Below, piece after piece: positions 53,370 through 62,593 of a stretch of DNA of 64,000 nt. This DNA comes from Poronia punctata (lineage: Eukaryota; Ascomycota; Sordariomycetes; Xylariales; Xylariaceae), in assembly GCA_022579005.1 (NCBI GenBank), contig MU401566.1:7354-71353 (forward strand), in the 5' to 3' direction. The notes under the pieces were generated by a model. It saw only the letters and a list, made by a program, of their open reading frames with translations, was not told the DNA's origin and ran no database searches. Within the stretch, counting starts at the first letter, position 1; each line of letters starts with the position of its first letter. A program made the translations under genes and the position numbers.

Positions 53370-53615
53370 TATTATAAATAAATAGGTTTATAAGCACTTA
53401 GCACTTTACTTAGCAAATCTTATAGCTAACTAATAGCTATAGCTATATTTTTAATAAGTATAAAAAAAATCTTTTATTTTATATTATATATTAGTTTTTT
53501 AAATTTACAAAGTTATAAAACAATATATTAAATTAACTATATTATATTAACTTTAATCGCTTTTGCATACAAGCACTAATTTATTTTCTTAATTTAATTA
53601 ACTCTTACCTCTGCA
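53370..53615 (+). repeat. Element A right (3') LTR
   Basis: Direct-repeat partner of 22076-22322. Its right end, CTCTGCA, keeps the CA terminus, while its left end and most of the body are more AT-converted than the left copy. Confidence 0.65.
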
Positions 53616-54308
53616 AAAACTTTTTACCTTATACCCCCTACTTCTTGCGCACTATAGTTTATTAAGTTATACCCATCTCCTAGCCTACTTAGTAGGTAAG
53701 TTTCTAGCTAGGTCGTTATACCGCCTACTTCTTCCTACGAAGTAGTGAAAAGGAAGTATGAGAGTTTTTGTACAAGGACAGTGAGGCAGACGAGGTTTTG
53801 GTTTAAAGGCGACTACTAGAATTATGTTTGGGTCAGTGCTGCGATTCCAAGTAAATCGTTAGGTAGTTCTGTTTATAAAGATGATAGGAGGAGAAGTTTC
53901 TCATAGGGCACCTATATACCTACCACCTCTTTACAGCTAGAATATAGCATCCAAGAAGTGGATTTTGTGTTCTCTAGCTGATTCATTGGAACTGTACATG
54001 GTGTTAATAAGGGGTGTTGTCAAACAAGGAGACTAGGTCCTGTACGCGAGCTGGTAGGCATTGGTTTTGATATTTATCATACCGTTGCAGACAAAGTCCA
54101 AGGAGCCGAGTTTGTTAAAGGTGGGGGATCAGGCAATATCATAGGTTTCTTACGGTGAGAGTATATAGTAACCTTACCAGTAGGTTAGGTAGAGAGGTAG
54201 TTACAGAATTCTAAAAGTCCAGTTACCCGTCCACGCCTAACAAATCCGTCAATGTCAATATGTAGTTTTTCCTCCGCTCTTTCCGCTCTCAATTACATGT
54301 TTGTGAAT
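53616..54308. other. Right boundary of the AT island; no gene
   Basis: Composition returns to normal within about 30 bases of the right LTR. No reading frame is supported before the membrane-protein gene. A 20-base C run starts at 54318, inside the end of that gene. Confidence 0.6.
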
Positions 54309-54887
54309 CTAGACGTGCCCCCCCCCCCCCCCCCCCCATCTTTCTCTGATCTCTTTCTCCTGATGACATGCCCAACTGGGCTGGAAGCTACCAGTACCAG
54401 CTTCTAGATCCGTGTTGTGTGGATTGCATCTCTTAGCGGCATAGAGTACCCAGTTCAGAAACATCTGAGTTCCCCGGCTAAGCAGACGACCTGCTCTTAT
54501 ACCCAATGGTAGAAGCCGCTCGAAGACTAGTCGACGTCCTCTGACCAACTCGGCGCAGACCATGCCGATGTAGTATAGCATATCCGTGATGATGCAAAGC
54601 AGCCACACCCGAAACCACAGCCGGAAGGTCCCGGCAGTGAATAAAAATACAATCGTGTCGGGTAAAAGGTGTTCTTCGTCGTATGATGAAATGAGTGGGT
54701 GGATGATTGGGTAGAAGAGGGCGTAGAACATTTGACTGGCGAATGCGGCAGCGAGAATCATCAGGGGCCACAGGACAAATATTAGGCTTAGGAAGAGCTG
54801 TGTCGTCCCGAGCTCGATGGTGGGCAATGTTTTTGTTGTTCTTGTTGTTTCTTGGGATGAAGAGGGTTGTTTAGGTTCATGATCCAT
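54309..54887 (-). CDS. Hypothetical multi-pass membrane protein
   Basis: A single-exon frame of 192 residues that I do not recognise. Residues 1-28 are hydrophilic (Ser/Thr/Pro/Gln), then hydrophobic segments at about 29-48 and 52-65, and again at about 76-92 and 94-113, suggest three or four membrane spans. A basic region (Arg-rich, about 114-135) follows, then a soluble tail. The last residues are a poly-Gly run encoded by a 20-base homopolymer (54318-54337), so the true C-terminus is uncertain. The start is the first ATG in an AAAATGG context. It is the first apparently intact gene to the right of the retroelement island. It could be a lineage-specific protein; no function is claimed. Confidence 0.5.
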   Translation of the reverse strand: MDHEPKQPSSSQETTRTTKTLPTIELGTTQLFLSLIFVLWPLMILAAAFASQMFYALFYPIIHPLISSYDEEHLLPDTIVFLFTAGTFRLWFRVWLLCIITDMLYYIGMVCAELVRGRRLVFERLLPLGIRAGRLLSRGTQMFLNWVLYAAKRCNPHNTDLEAGTGSFQPSWACHQEKEIRERWGGGGGGHV

Positions 54888-56063
54888 TTTGATGGTTTGG
54901 GGTATGGGTTTTTTTTTTGGTTTTTTTTGTTGGTGGCTATTGATTGATTAATGTATTAGCTAAGACTGGTCTTACTTTTGTAACGGGTGCGTGCTCACTT
55001 ACTGATGCTGGGTCCTTATGAAAAAAGCCTTTTAGCAGCGGAGAGATCAAAACCTTTGAAGTGAGGGCACGAAAATGGTTTAGTGTTTGGAAAGAAGAGG
55101 GAGGCCGAGAAGGTGGGTTGTTTGCGGAGAAAAAGTCTCCTTCAAAAGGTGTCCTATCTTAGGTCCTTAAATACCTACCTAGGTACGAAGATTAGAAACG
55201 CTTTGAGGCTCTGCTACGTAAGTAAGTAGTTGTATGTACTAGGTTGATCGTGGAAAGGTTTATGACTACTACATCTGCAGGTGTTGGGTTTATACCTGTT
55301 CTATGTCTGGTTGAATACAGTGTCTGTCTGTGTAAGTGCTTGGTAGGAGGATACCTATAGTATGACTGACTGTATGAGGTCCCTTCTATGTCATACCTGA
55401 TCTGCATCTACCCAACTCCCCCGCCCCCATCGCGGGATTACGTGAAAAGGGATCCAGAAGTGTAACAAGCACTGTAGGTACGTGTTCTCAACTTTGATAA
55501 AGCTGTTTTAAGCCGCAAGGCTGAGTGAATGTATCCTTATTCCCATCTAGGGGTTAGCAGGGTTGTGACCGTAATCGTATAGGTAACAAGCCCATCATAT
55601 TTCTGATGTAAGGTTCGTAAGTCGGCCTAGATAAGGACTTACATAGTCTCTGATTACATGAATTGTATCGTATACCTAATACCAATGACCAGTTTTTTCT
55701 GTCGTCTACATAATTCATTCAGTTATCCGATTCGGAACCGGGAAGAAGCGGTCAGTATCGGGGGACGGAATTTCGGAGTCGGATGGGGATTTGCGCTACC
55801 TAGTACCGGTACCAAATACCCCACCATTTGACCGGACCAGTCCAAGGTTACCTACCTACTCGTAGGACTTGAGAGAGAGAGGGGGGGGAATCCCGATATA
55901 GGGTAACTATTACTCGATATTTTTCCCCGGTATTCATTAATACGAGTTGCTTTTCATTGTTATTATCAAGTAATATATGATGTCTCTAGGTTAGTTAATC
56001 TATGATGATGCGTAAGCCGTAAGCAACCAATCTAAATCTATCCCGATTCTAAGCGAACACTAC
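54888..56063. other. Intergenic region
   Basis: No gene is supported. TACCTACCTAGGTACG at about 55,172-55,187 belongs to the recurrent TAGGTA motif class of this genome. A GA-rich run lies at about 55,868-55,888. Confidence 0.6.
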
Positions 56064-57490
56064 CTATCTATCGTACGCGGAATAGGACCGACCCGCCACC
56101 ACTTCTTCTCCCGCTCTATACGTCTCATCACGCGTCGTTCTCAAAAACGGTATCAACTCCGTTCCTCCCGTGCCCGTAAGTCCTGGGTTTTTCCTTCTGA
56201 CAGGATAGGGATAGGGATTGGGATTGAGCTTGAGCTTTGCTTTTTGTGATGGCACGATTATGTACCTACTGACCATTTGCATGTGGGCAGAGCGGAAATC
56301 ACCAAATGCTCTGGTTGCGCGGGTGAATGCTTGGAGTAATTCTTTGGATGGGGAATTTGATACGAGGTCGCGGATCGGGGTTAGATGGGATATGTCGGCG
56401 AGGAATTGTCGATGGGGCGTGGGCATGTAGTTGCGGACCTTTTTCATGTAAAACGTCAATGTCAATCATCATAAGATGCCTAGGTAAGGTTAGGGGAGCA
56501 TATCTACCTCTTCATGAAAACTCATCTCACAGCCCTTTTTCCGCCCATGTTCGATCCCCAAGACGATATCGAAGAATTGGATCAATGAACTCTGTCCATT
56601 ACTTCCCCCTCTCAGTTCCCGCCATTTCCCCACGTCGTTTCCTTCGTCGTAGAACACGCCGCGTTTGGGCAAGCCCGCTGCTTCCATGTTCTTGGTACCG
56701 GCCAGAAAGGGGCGGATCTGATGGTAGAAGACCATGGGGTCGCATTTTTCCGACATGCGTGAGAGGAGGCGTGTTAGTTGTGTGATGCAGCTTGCCATTT
56801 CGTCCAGGGCGGTGGTTAGGATATTGTCATCATCATTGCCGTCCGCGGATGCTTCTTCTATCGCCTGCAGCATGACGGGGATTATGGACGCTCCTTGGGC
56901 TTCGACGGCTACGGATAATACGTAGAACCAGGATTCGTCTTCCGTCCCGCTGAATGTGTGGAGGGCGTGTAAGTTGTCTAGGTCGGTGAAGTCGTTGGTT
57001 GGGCTGGTGAAGTTCCAGAGGTTGAGACCGGCGTATGTGGCGATTGGTGGGAGGCCGTGATGGTTGGATATTGCGAGGAAGGGGATTGTTATTGAAGGGG
57101 GTAGGATCTGTGGATATTAGTTAGTTTACAATTTTATGATGAGAGTGTGCGTGTGAGTATGGGAGTGTTTACCTGAGCTGGTGAATCACCGCCCCAGATA
57201 TATCCGTGGGTGAGAAATGACAGTACTACATAGGCTCGACGCCATTCTGCTTCTGTATTCAGTCTTGTTGTCGTGAGAATGTCGAGGTTGTTTATCTTAT
57301 CCCGGAGTGATTTTTGTCGTATCAATTCAGGGAGATTGCTTAATATTTCTTCCCAGGGATGGTAATAGATGTCTGGTAGACATTTGAGAGGCTGTTCTGC
57401 CGGGAGAAAGCCATTGCTGGATAAAAGGTACGAGGTATAATAGCTTTCTTTGTCCTTGAAGTCTGGGATCTCGTATATACGGGAGGGCAT
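56064..57490 (-). CDS. Indoleamine 2,3-dioxygenase
   Basis: Heme enzyme that opens the indole ring of L-tryptophan with O2 to N-formylkynurenine, the first step of the kynurenine route to NAD. Three minus-strand exons, 57490-57173, 57107-56508 and 56438-56064, with introns of 65 and 69 nt and all phase 0, give 430 residues. Exon 1 has EAEWRRAYVVLSFLTHGYIW. Exon 2 has KCDPMVFYHQIRPFLAG and the family signature GGSNGQSSLIQ (about 273-283). The exon 2-3 join rebuilds the second signature FHEEVRNYMPTPHR. The proximal heme ligand is His about 358 in SAHMQMVSRYI. The ending GTGGTELIPFLRTTRDET is typical of fungal IDOs. An in-frame ATG 72 bases upstream (57562) is an alternative start, but MPSRIYEIPDF fits better. 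Fungi often have several IDO paralogues; which one this is cannot be told. Confidence 0.93.
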
Positions 57491-58699
57491 CTTAGAATGA
57501 CGGTATGGTAATACACAGATTATCAGGGAGGAGTAACAGGATCTAAGAATTACTCGATTCAAAGTGAAATGGTCTATAACTAACTTTTGGAATAGGGTAA
57601 GACAGGAGTGAAAGGGAAGTATGAGATGCGATTTCTTGACTCATTTATGCCATTCTACTTTCCCATGGTCGCCAGAATAAAATCAATGCCAAGCTCTATC
57701 AAGACAAAAGTCCGGGAAATACAGCGAGGAAGACGAAAGATCACATCAGTAGGACGAATCAGCTAATCTGAACGTGTAACGAAAACAAGCCTTACGCCAT
57801 CATCTAGCCATATGAGGATACAAAATAACCTAGGTTGGAAGATAAATGGGGAATGTATACGCCATCCAGTCTAGATACTCGGTAACATCGATATAAGATG
57901 GGTGACACGGAAAGTGAGGCGCAACCCGGGGAATAAGCTTTTTGATGACACCGGGGGGGTTTCTCTCGGTTGGCGTCGGATAAGCCGCCTCATCTGACAC
58001 TAATAAAATAGGAGCCGCTTTGTAACGGAGAGAGCGAGAAGACGCGGAATGGTATGCGCCATACATCAGCTTACCGCCTTGTCAGATCTGATCTAATAAT
58101 GGCGTAGGCCGAGGATTTATAGGTGGGTTTATGAAAAAAGTACCATGATTTTCACTTCTTTTTCCCGGTCCCAAGCCAGATGTTGATTTGGTTCCGGATC
58201 GGCCCGGCAACCATTGGTCCTAGCTCACCTAACCTATATAAGTAGAGCCTCAAAGATCTACATCGGCATTGAACTGATGGTAACTTCATAGTTTCCAAAG
58301 ATGGTCATATTTCGGTTCAGGAATTGGTGCTAGAGGGACGTGGTCTGTGGGGGACTTATGTGCGTTTTATTGCTCGTATTGATATCATCTTTGTGACGAG
58401 CTAGGAAACAACAGCTCACCGCGGTTGCTGCATTAGAGTGAGACGTGAGAGGCAAGAGCTTAGGAAGGAAATACCGGTACGTGTATACGGGTAGGTACAA
58501 CATTGAGTTGGAATCAATAGTTCCTTCTATGATTCTATATATATATCCCAACAGAAAAACCATGTCTAAACCGAAGTGCAGGTGATAGGTAGCTCATACA
58601 CATACAGAATCGCAAGACCGATATACCGTATTATTCTTACCAACCAAACCCTTCAACCCGGAACGCCTTCTTGTAAAATGTCCAACAGTCGGCAAATCA
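57491..58699. other. Intergenic region
   Basis: No gene is supported. A 78-residue minus-strand frame at 57830-58066 has no family signature or intron context. The first 100-200 bases upstream of 57490 are the IDO promoter, with no motif I would defend. Confidence 0.55.
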
Positions 58700-58714
58700 T
58701 ACAATCATCTTTTC

Positions 58715-59421
58715 CTACCCCCACCTCCCCGCATCCCCTTTCGAAATCACATATCCAATCGCCTCATCCCTTCCCTTGTCCTTTCCCTTATCCTTTCCAT
58801 CAATCCCAACCCTAACCTCCTTTCCCCCGTCTCCTCATCAGAAACCATCAAACTCCCTCTAGGTAACAAGCGTATAATCCACAACCCCACCATTAGCAAT
58901 CAACATATGGATCCTCCATGACAACTTTATCCTCATGCGGCACCTTAGGCATGATATAGATATAATACAGCGGAATCATAAGTAACGGGATATCTCGTCC
59001 GAAACGCGATATCCCCGTCGTGATAGTGCTGTACACAATCACATGCGGTTTACCCTTTACACTCCGGAGGTTACGCAAAGCTTTGAGGAGAACCGTCATT
59101 TCTTTGCGACATACGTTCGGATCGTCAATAGTAAGGTCCGACGCGATGGGTTTGACCCCGATAGTAGAGACTATTTTATCCACTAGGTAGCACGCCCGGA
59201 CGCGCTAGGATACATGACGATACGGCTGATACATCGTGCGCGTTGCCTTGGATGATTTTCAGATTGGGATGTGTTTCCGGTGATAGGATGTCTGAGAGTT
59301 TGTCGGGAGTCCGGCAGAGTGCTATGCATTTACGACCTGTGGCGAGTGTGTGTTTGAGCGCTGCTAGGCCTACTCCTGCGCTTGCGCCGAAGAAGGAGAT
59401 GGTTTCTGTGGATGTGGCCAT
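58715..59421 (-). pseudogene. Frameshifted NmrA/NAD(P)-binding Rossmann-fold gene
   Basis: A minus-strand gene relic. It starts at ATG 59421 with ETISFFGASAGVGLAALKHT, a Rossmann GxxGxGxxxL-type dinucleotide site, then KCIALCRTPDKL and NLKIIQGNAHD. Near 59,190 the frame shifts and continues as VDKIVSTIGVKP, DDPNVCRKEMTVLLKAL, GISRFGRDIPLLMIPLYY and KVPHEDKVVMED. Near 58,908 a second shift leads into ANGGVVDYTLV, near 58,868 a third leads into GSLMVSDEETG, and near 58,825 a fourth leads into KEVRVGIDG and DEAIGYVISKGDAGRW, ending at a stop at 58715-58717. The order of blocks matches a fungal NAD(P)-binding/NmrA-like protein of about 240 residues. Four shifts in 700 bp point to decay, since neighbouring genes have none. 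Family assignment is by eye. Confidence 0.7.
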
Positions 59422-60404
59422 GACGACTTCTTTTATAGATCAGAAGTGAGCTATAGGTTATAAAGTAGATAAACAGATAGATAGGTAGTTAAATGGATGA
59501 TTATGGTAAGTGAAGCACTAAATATAGAGAACGTCTAATTGTGATGATAGTCATCTGTTGATGGAAATCATTATTTGTTTATATATGTGATTAGCCTACG
59601 AGTACATACTGATGTCTATTTACTATTTCGCGTATTTGACCGAGTCAAGCGAACTGTTGTCGACGATGTTCCGAACGAGGGCGTCAATCTGACATGCTCG
59701 CTCTTTTTTTCGGTCCAGATCCCGTCCGGCTCTTGGCAGCGAGATCATGCCCGTCCTGCCTTGGCTTCCTATGGTGTGTGGCTGCTTTTATGTGGCTGAT
59801 AACTCCAAAGTACCGCATAGAAACGCGGACATGTATGTCACGAGTTCCCCCAAATCGGCTCTTCTGCCGAACATGCATGCACATGTACTCGGAAAAGTAG
59901 TTGGAACAGGGGGGGTTGTATGCATCCAGTCGAGTACTATATATACGGCCAAGATAACATAAGAGTCCAGCTATTTTCCTCTGGTGCGCGAGCGGCGCTA
60001 TAGACATGGTTTTGATATTTTGGCTAGATATTTGTCCGACGGCTCTGGATGGTAATGGTCAAGCCTGGCAAATGACTACTTACCTACTATGCTTCTGCAA
60101 CACGTCCCGTGGTTTCTTTCACTCGACGGGTCTTCTTTCTGTCCGTCTGGCTCAATCACTTTCCGTCGCTGAAAATTGAAATCGCTAGGTACAATGAATG
60201 GGAAATGAATGACAAAGTGGGAACATATTACTTTTCCAAAGGAGATATTTATTCTATAAAATGCCCGTGTAGTGCCAGGCAAGCTGTCCCTAACAAGTAT
60301 AGGAAGCGTACTTTGCAAATAAAAAACTTCAATACAGGCATATTAGCCTAATAAACCCCAACAAATCGAGTAAAAAAAAATCCCTAACAACAAACAAACA
60401 ACAT
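59422..60404. other. No supported gene
   Basis: Several short overlapping frames exist on both strands (longest 107 codons, minus, 59684-60007) without recognisable domains or consistent splice context. Base composition is normal. Confidence 0.5.
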
Positions 60405-60711
60405 CTAAACCCCGCCAAGAATATCCCCAATCTCATCTAAAGAACTTTCAAGAACACTTTAAGCATCTGCTACAATGGCAGCAAGCTCACGAAGGCGGTC
60501 ACTCTCCTGCTGTAACAGGGCAAGGGCGACGATAGGGGCGACGACAGGGGGAATGCCAGGAAGCTGGCCGGGGTGTGCCAACTGCCACCGGATCACTAGA
60601 CGATCCAGTATCACGGGGTTGCGAAAGGCACTATAGGATTTGGAGGAATCAATACTGGCATTGCCATCTTGGAATGCGGTAAAGACCTGAGGGAAATCCT
60701 TCAGATATTAA
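60405..60711 (-). pseudogene. Unidentified coding relic interrupted by TAA
   Basis: On the minus strand a frame with strong coding look runs from about 60711: YLKDFPQVFTAFQDG, FRNPVILDRLVIRWQLAHPG, a hydrophobic Pro/Val/Ala stretch, and an amphipathic helix LLQQESDRLRELAAIVADA. It then meets TAA at 60460-60462. The same frame continues SVLESSLDEIGDILGGV to TAG at 60405-60407, so the TAA may have been CAA. No in-frame ATG is present, so an upstream exon or loss of the start is implied. I do not recognise the family. Confidence 0.35.
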
Positions 60712-61250
60712 TTGAGTGTAAGGGATGGAATAAAAATGCCATCAGAACAGGATCGGGCGACCGTATCCTGCAACAGGTTGTCCATTTGACTGTGATGGTT
60801 GCGAAAGTGGCCGCGGGTTCAAGTCCCAACGTCCTCGTCCTGTTCGTAATATATCTTGCAAATGCGGGATCCTTTTTCCACTTAGACAACTTAATCATAG
60901 GTAGCACCTTTAAACAAGCAATACTTATAAGCGCCTGTTAGATACGGTCGTTATGCGTGTCTCATGTGTGCGTTATGCGTGCAATATGCAGCTCTTCTAG
61001 TGAAGTTAGGAAGCCACCACAGGAGCGCCATCAGGTCGTGTGCGTCTCCTACACACACGTCGTCGCTAGGCTCCTTGCTTTCCTAGAGCGATGAGACCCA
61101 GTGACCCACGAGAGAAGCGCCATCAAATTGTATGCGTCTCCTAGAGCCCTAGCACACTCGCCGTTACCTAAGTGGCCTATTAGGTATGCGCAGTGAAAAA
61201 AAAGGGGGTTTGGGCGACTTGCAGCCTTGCACGTGTCTTTGCACTCGATA
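60712..61250. other. No supported gene; short direct repeats
   Basis: Contains the 29-bp imperfect direct repeat at 61022-61050 and 61114-61142 and a TTCAAGTCC segment near 60817 that looks like a tRNA T-loop but lacks the rest of a tRNA. Confidence 0.5.
61022..61142 (+). repeat. 29-bp direct repeat pair differing only by transitions
   Basis: The copies at 61022-61050 and 61114-61142 share GCGCCATCA and TGCGTCTCCT. The mismatches are all G to A or C to T in the second copy. Confidence 0.6.
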
Positions 61251-61358
61251 CTACACGTCGACTTTGTTTTGATTGGTGGGGCCCTTACGGACTCGGTTGC
61301 GGCAAAGCAAGAAGTGCTTTTCCATGAGCTCTCATATTAGCCAGCAAAGGCGACCTAC

Positions 61359-61994
61359 CAAGACACAGCCGCCGTTCTTATTGCCCTTGCAGGTCTTCAT
61401 GCAATATTCGCATTTCACGGTGCTGTTACGACTAGAGCGGCTGTACTAGGCGTTGGGATCCTAAGGGTGGTCCTCCGAGCTGTGGTCTGTCGCGCTAAAG
61501 TTGTCATTAATGAGGCGGCCGCAGCGCGGTTTTCAGACTTGACTTACAGGCAAAAACCACCCCCCTTGCGTCCCTTTCGGGACTTGACGCACTGCGTGCA
61601 TTTGTCGGTTTCAGACCCAAGATCGGTTGCGCAGAAATTGTTGTGATCTTGCGAGTCGTCAGGGCCGCCTCGCGGAAAAACGAGGTCTACTTACCCGAGT
61701 GACCAAGTTGAAGCAATTTTCGCAGGGGACGCCGCGCTCCTCGTAACTAGACGGGTCCTAACCTGCGAGTCGTTAGAGGCCCGTTGCCGGGTCACGAAAA
61801 TGGCTGTTTTACTTACCGTCATGCTTCGGGTCGCTTGGATTTGCCTTTGCAGGAGCCGCCTTGGCCTTTCTTGCCATGTCGCTGGGTTTGATCTTTAATA
61901 TTGCATTCGACGCAACATCGCCCCGGCATAACTTGGTGATTCGGTGTGTGCAGTGGATGCAGGGGAGAGCGTTCTCGACGTGCTCGGAGGGGTC
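61359..61994 (-). pseudogene. Cysteine-rich CxxC-module gene, probably decayed
   Basis: Minus-strand exon-like modules. The first begins at 61994, DPSEHVENALPCIHCTHR; in a shifted frame its second half reads CCVECNIKDQ then GKKGQGGSC, and a GTAAGT donor follows at 61816. The second begins at 61757, DPSSYEERGVPCENC, with a donor after 61695. It continues, after an intron ending near 61650, with ETDKCTQCVKSRKGRKGGGFC and a donor at about 61539. The third carries DPNA, then VKCEYCMKTCKG and NKNGGC, and ends at 61359. Each DP is immediately preceded by TAG, and a further TAG follows the third DPNA. Introns between modules resemble each other (GACTCGCAG near the acceptor), pointing to internal tandem duplication. 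Phases do not all agree, so decay is likely. CxxC pairs suggest metal binding. No family was assigned. Confidence 0.45.
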
Positions 61995-62593
61995 CTAGTC
62001 TGACTTGAATCAGTACCGAATTGCGTATCAGGTGACTAATGAAACCTGCGGATTGCTGAGGGTGTAGACAATTTGGAGTCAGGTATGATTGTTGCAGGTA
62101 ATTAACAAAACATGGTATAATGGTCTGAAAGCGTGATGTTGCGATTGTGGGTGATGAAGAGGTAGGAACAAGTTTGAGATTAGAAGAGGGTTTGAAATGT
62201 AGTATTGCCTACCTACTTATACTTACCTGCGTACCTACTTGAAGTTATATGTAAACAATCGGTCCTTCCTTGCCCCAGGTGAAATAAACCACGTCATAAA
62301 CCTTCCTATGTTCTAGGCATGCCTACCTTTATAACGACGCTGAACCGGTTATTACTTATTTAAGGCAGGTATATCAAATCCTGTACCTACTTCTTATAAC
62401 AGAACTATGATGTAGTCAGGTCATTGGGTAGGAGCGAATACAGGCCTCAGGACACGGAAAGGCAACCGCTCCGCAGTAAGATGGGTCTCTGTCTTGATAT
62501 TCCATCTTCAGAAGGAAGCTTCGCCTTATCTCATAGGAAACAGGGAAGCTGTTTGCTTTAGAGGTACCTTTCTTTCCTACCATCTGTTGGAAG
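61995..62593. other. Region upstream of the cysteine-rich relic; no gene
   Basis: No convincing start for the cysteine-rich relic was found: the nearest upstream ATG on the minus strand opens only three codons. TACCTA motifs are at about 62,209-62,238. The rest is unremarkable and includes the 3' flank of the transcription factor gene. Confidence 0.5.

Larger units (their letters stand above)
22076..53615 (+). mobile_element. Element A: outermost RIPped Ty1/copia LTR retrotransposon
   Basis: Direct repeats of about 247 bp lie at 22076-22322 and 53370-53615 and frame the whole island. Without element B (and the elements inside B) and one target duplication, A would be about 7.58 kb (22076-28408 plus 52365-53615). 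Differences between the two repeats are transitions plus one single-base length change. On the plus strand at about 27,535-27,760 a broken frame reads like copia RNase H: KHNYINTYL, then NKLIKNLFYAKF, where active relatives have MPADGLTK-type sequence. A polypurine-like AAAAGG stands just before the right repeat, again plus-strand. Ends read TA..TA or TA..CA, as expected for RIPped TG..CA. No target duplication was resolved. About 1.6 kb of non-LTR sequence follows the RNase H, which is long for copia. Confidence 0.6.

Noticed and set aside
22076..53615. CRISPR array or satellite array within the AT island
   Set aside because: Repeats are paired LTRs at long distance, not regularly spaced short units, and the organism is a eukaryote.
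57830..58066. 78-codon minus-strand frame
   Set aside because: No domain, no start context and no continuation by splicing. It lies in the IDO promoter region.
59684..60007. 107-codon minus-strand frame
   Set aside because: Length alone is not enough. Composition is uneven and no motif or neighbour supports a gene.
60780..60840. tRNA-like segment with GGTTCAAGTCC
   Set aside because: Only the T-loop resembles a tRNA. The T-stem has two mismatches, and no acceptor stem or anticodon arm can be folded around it.
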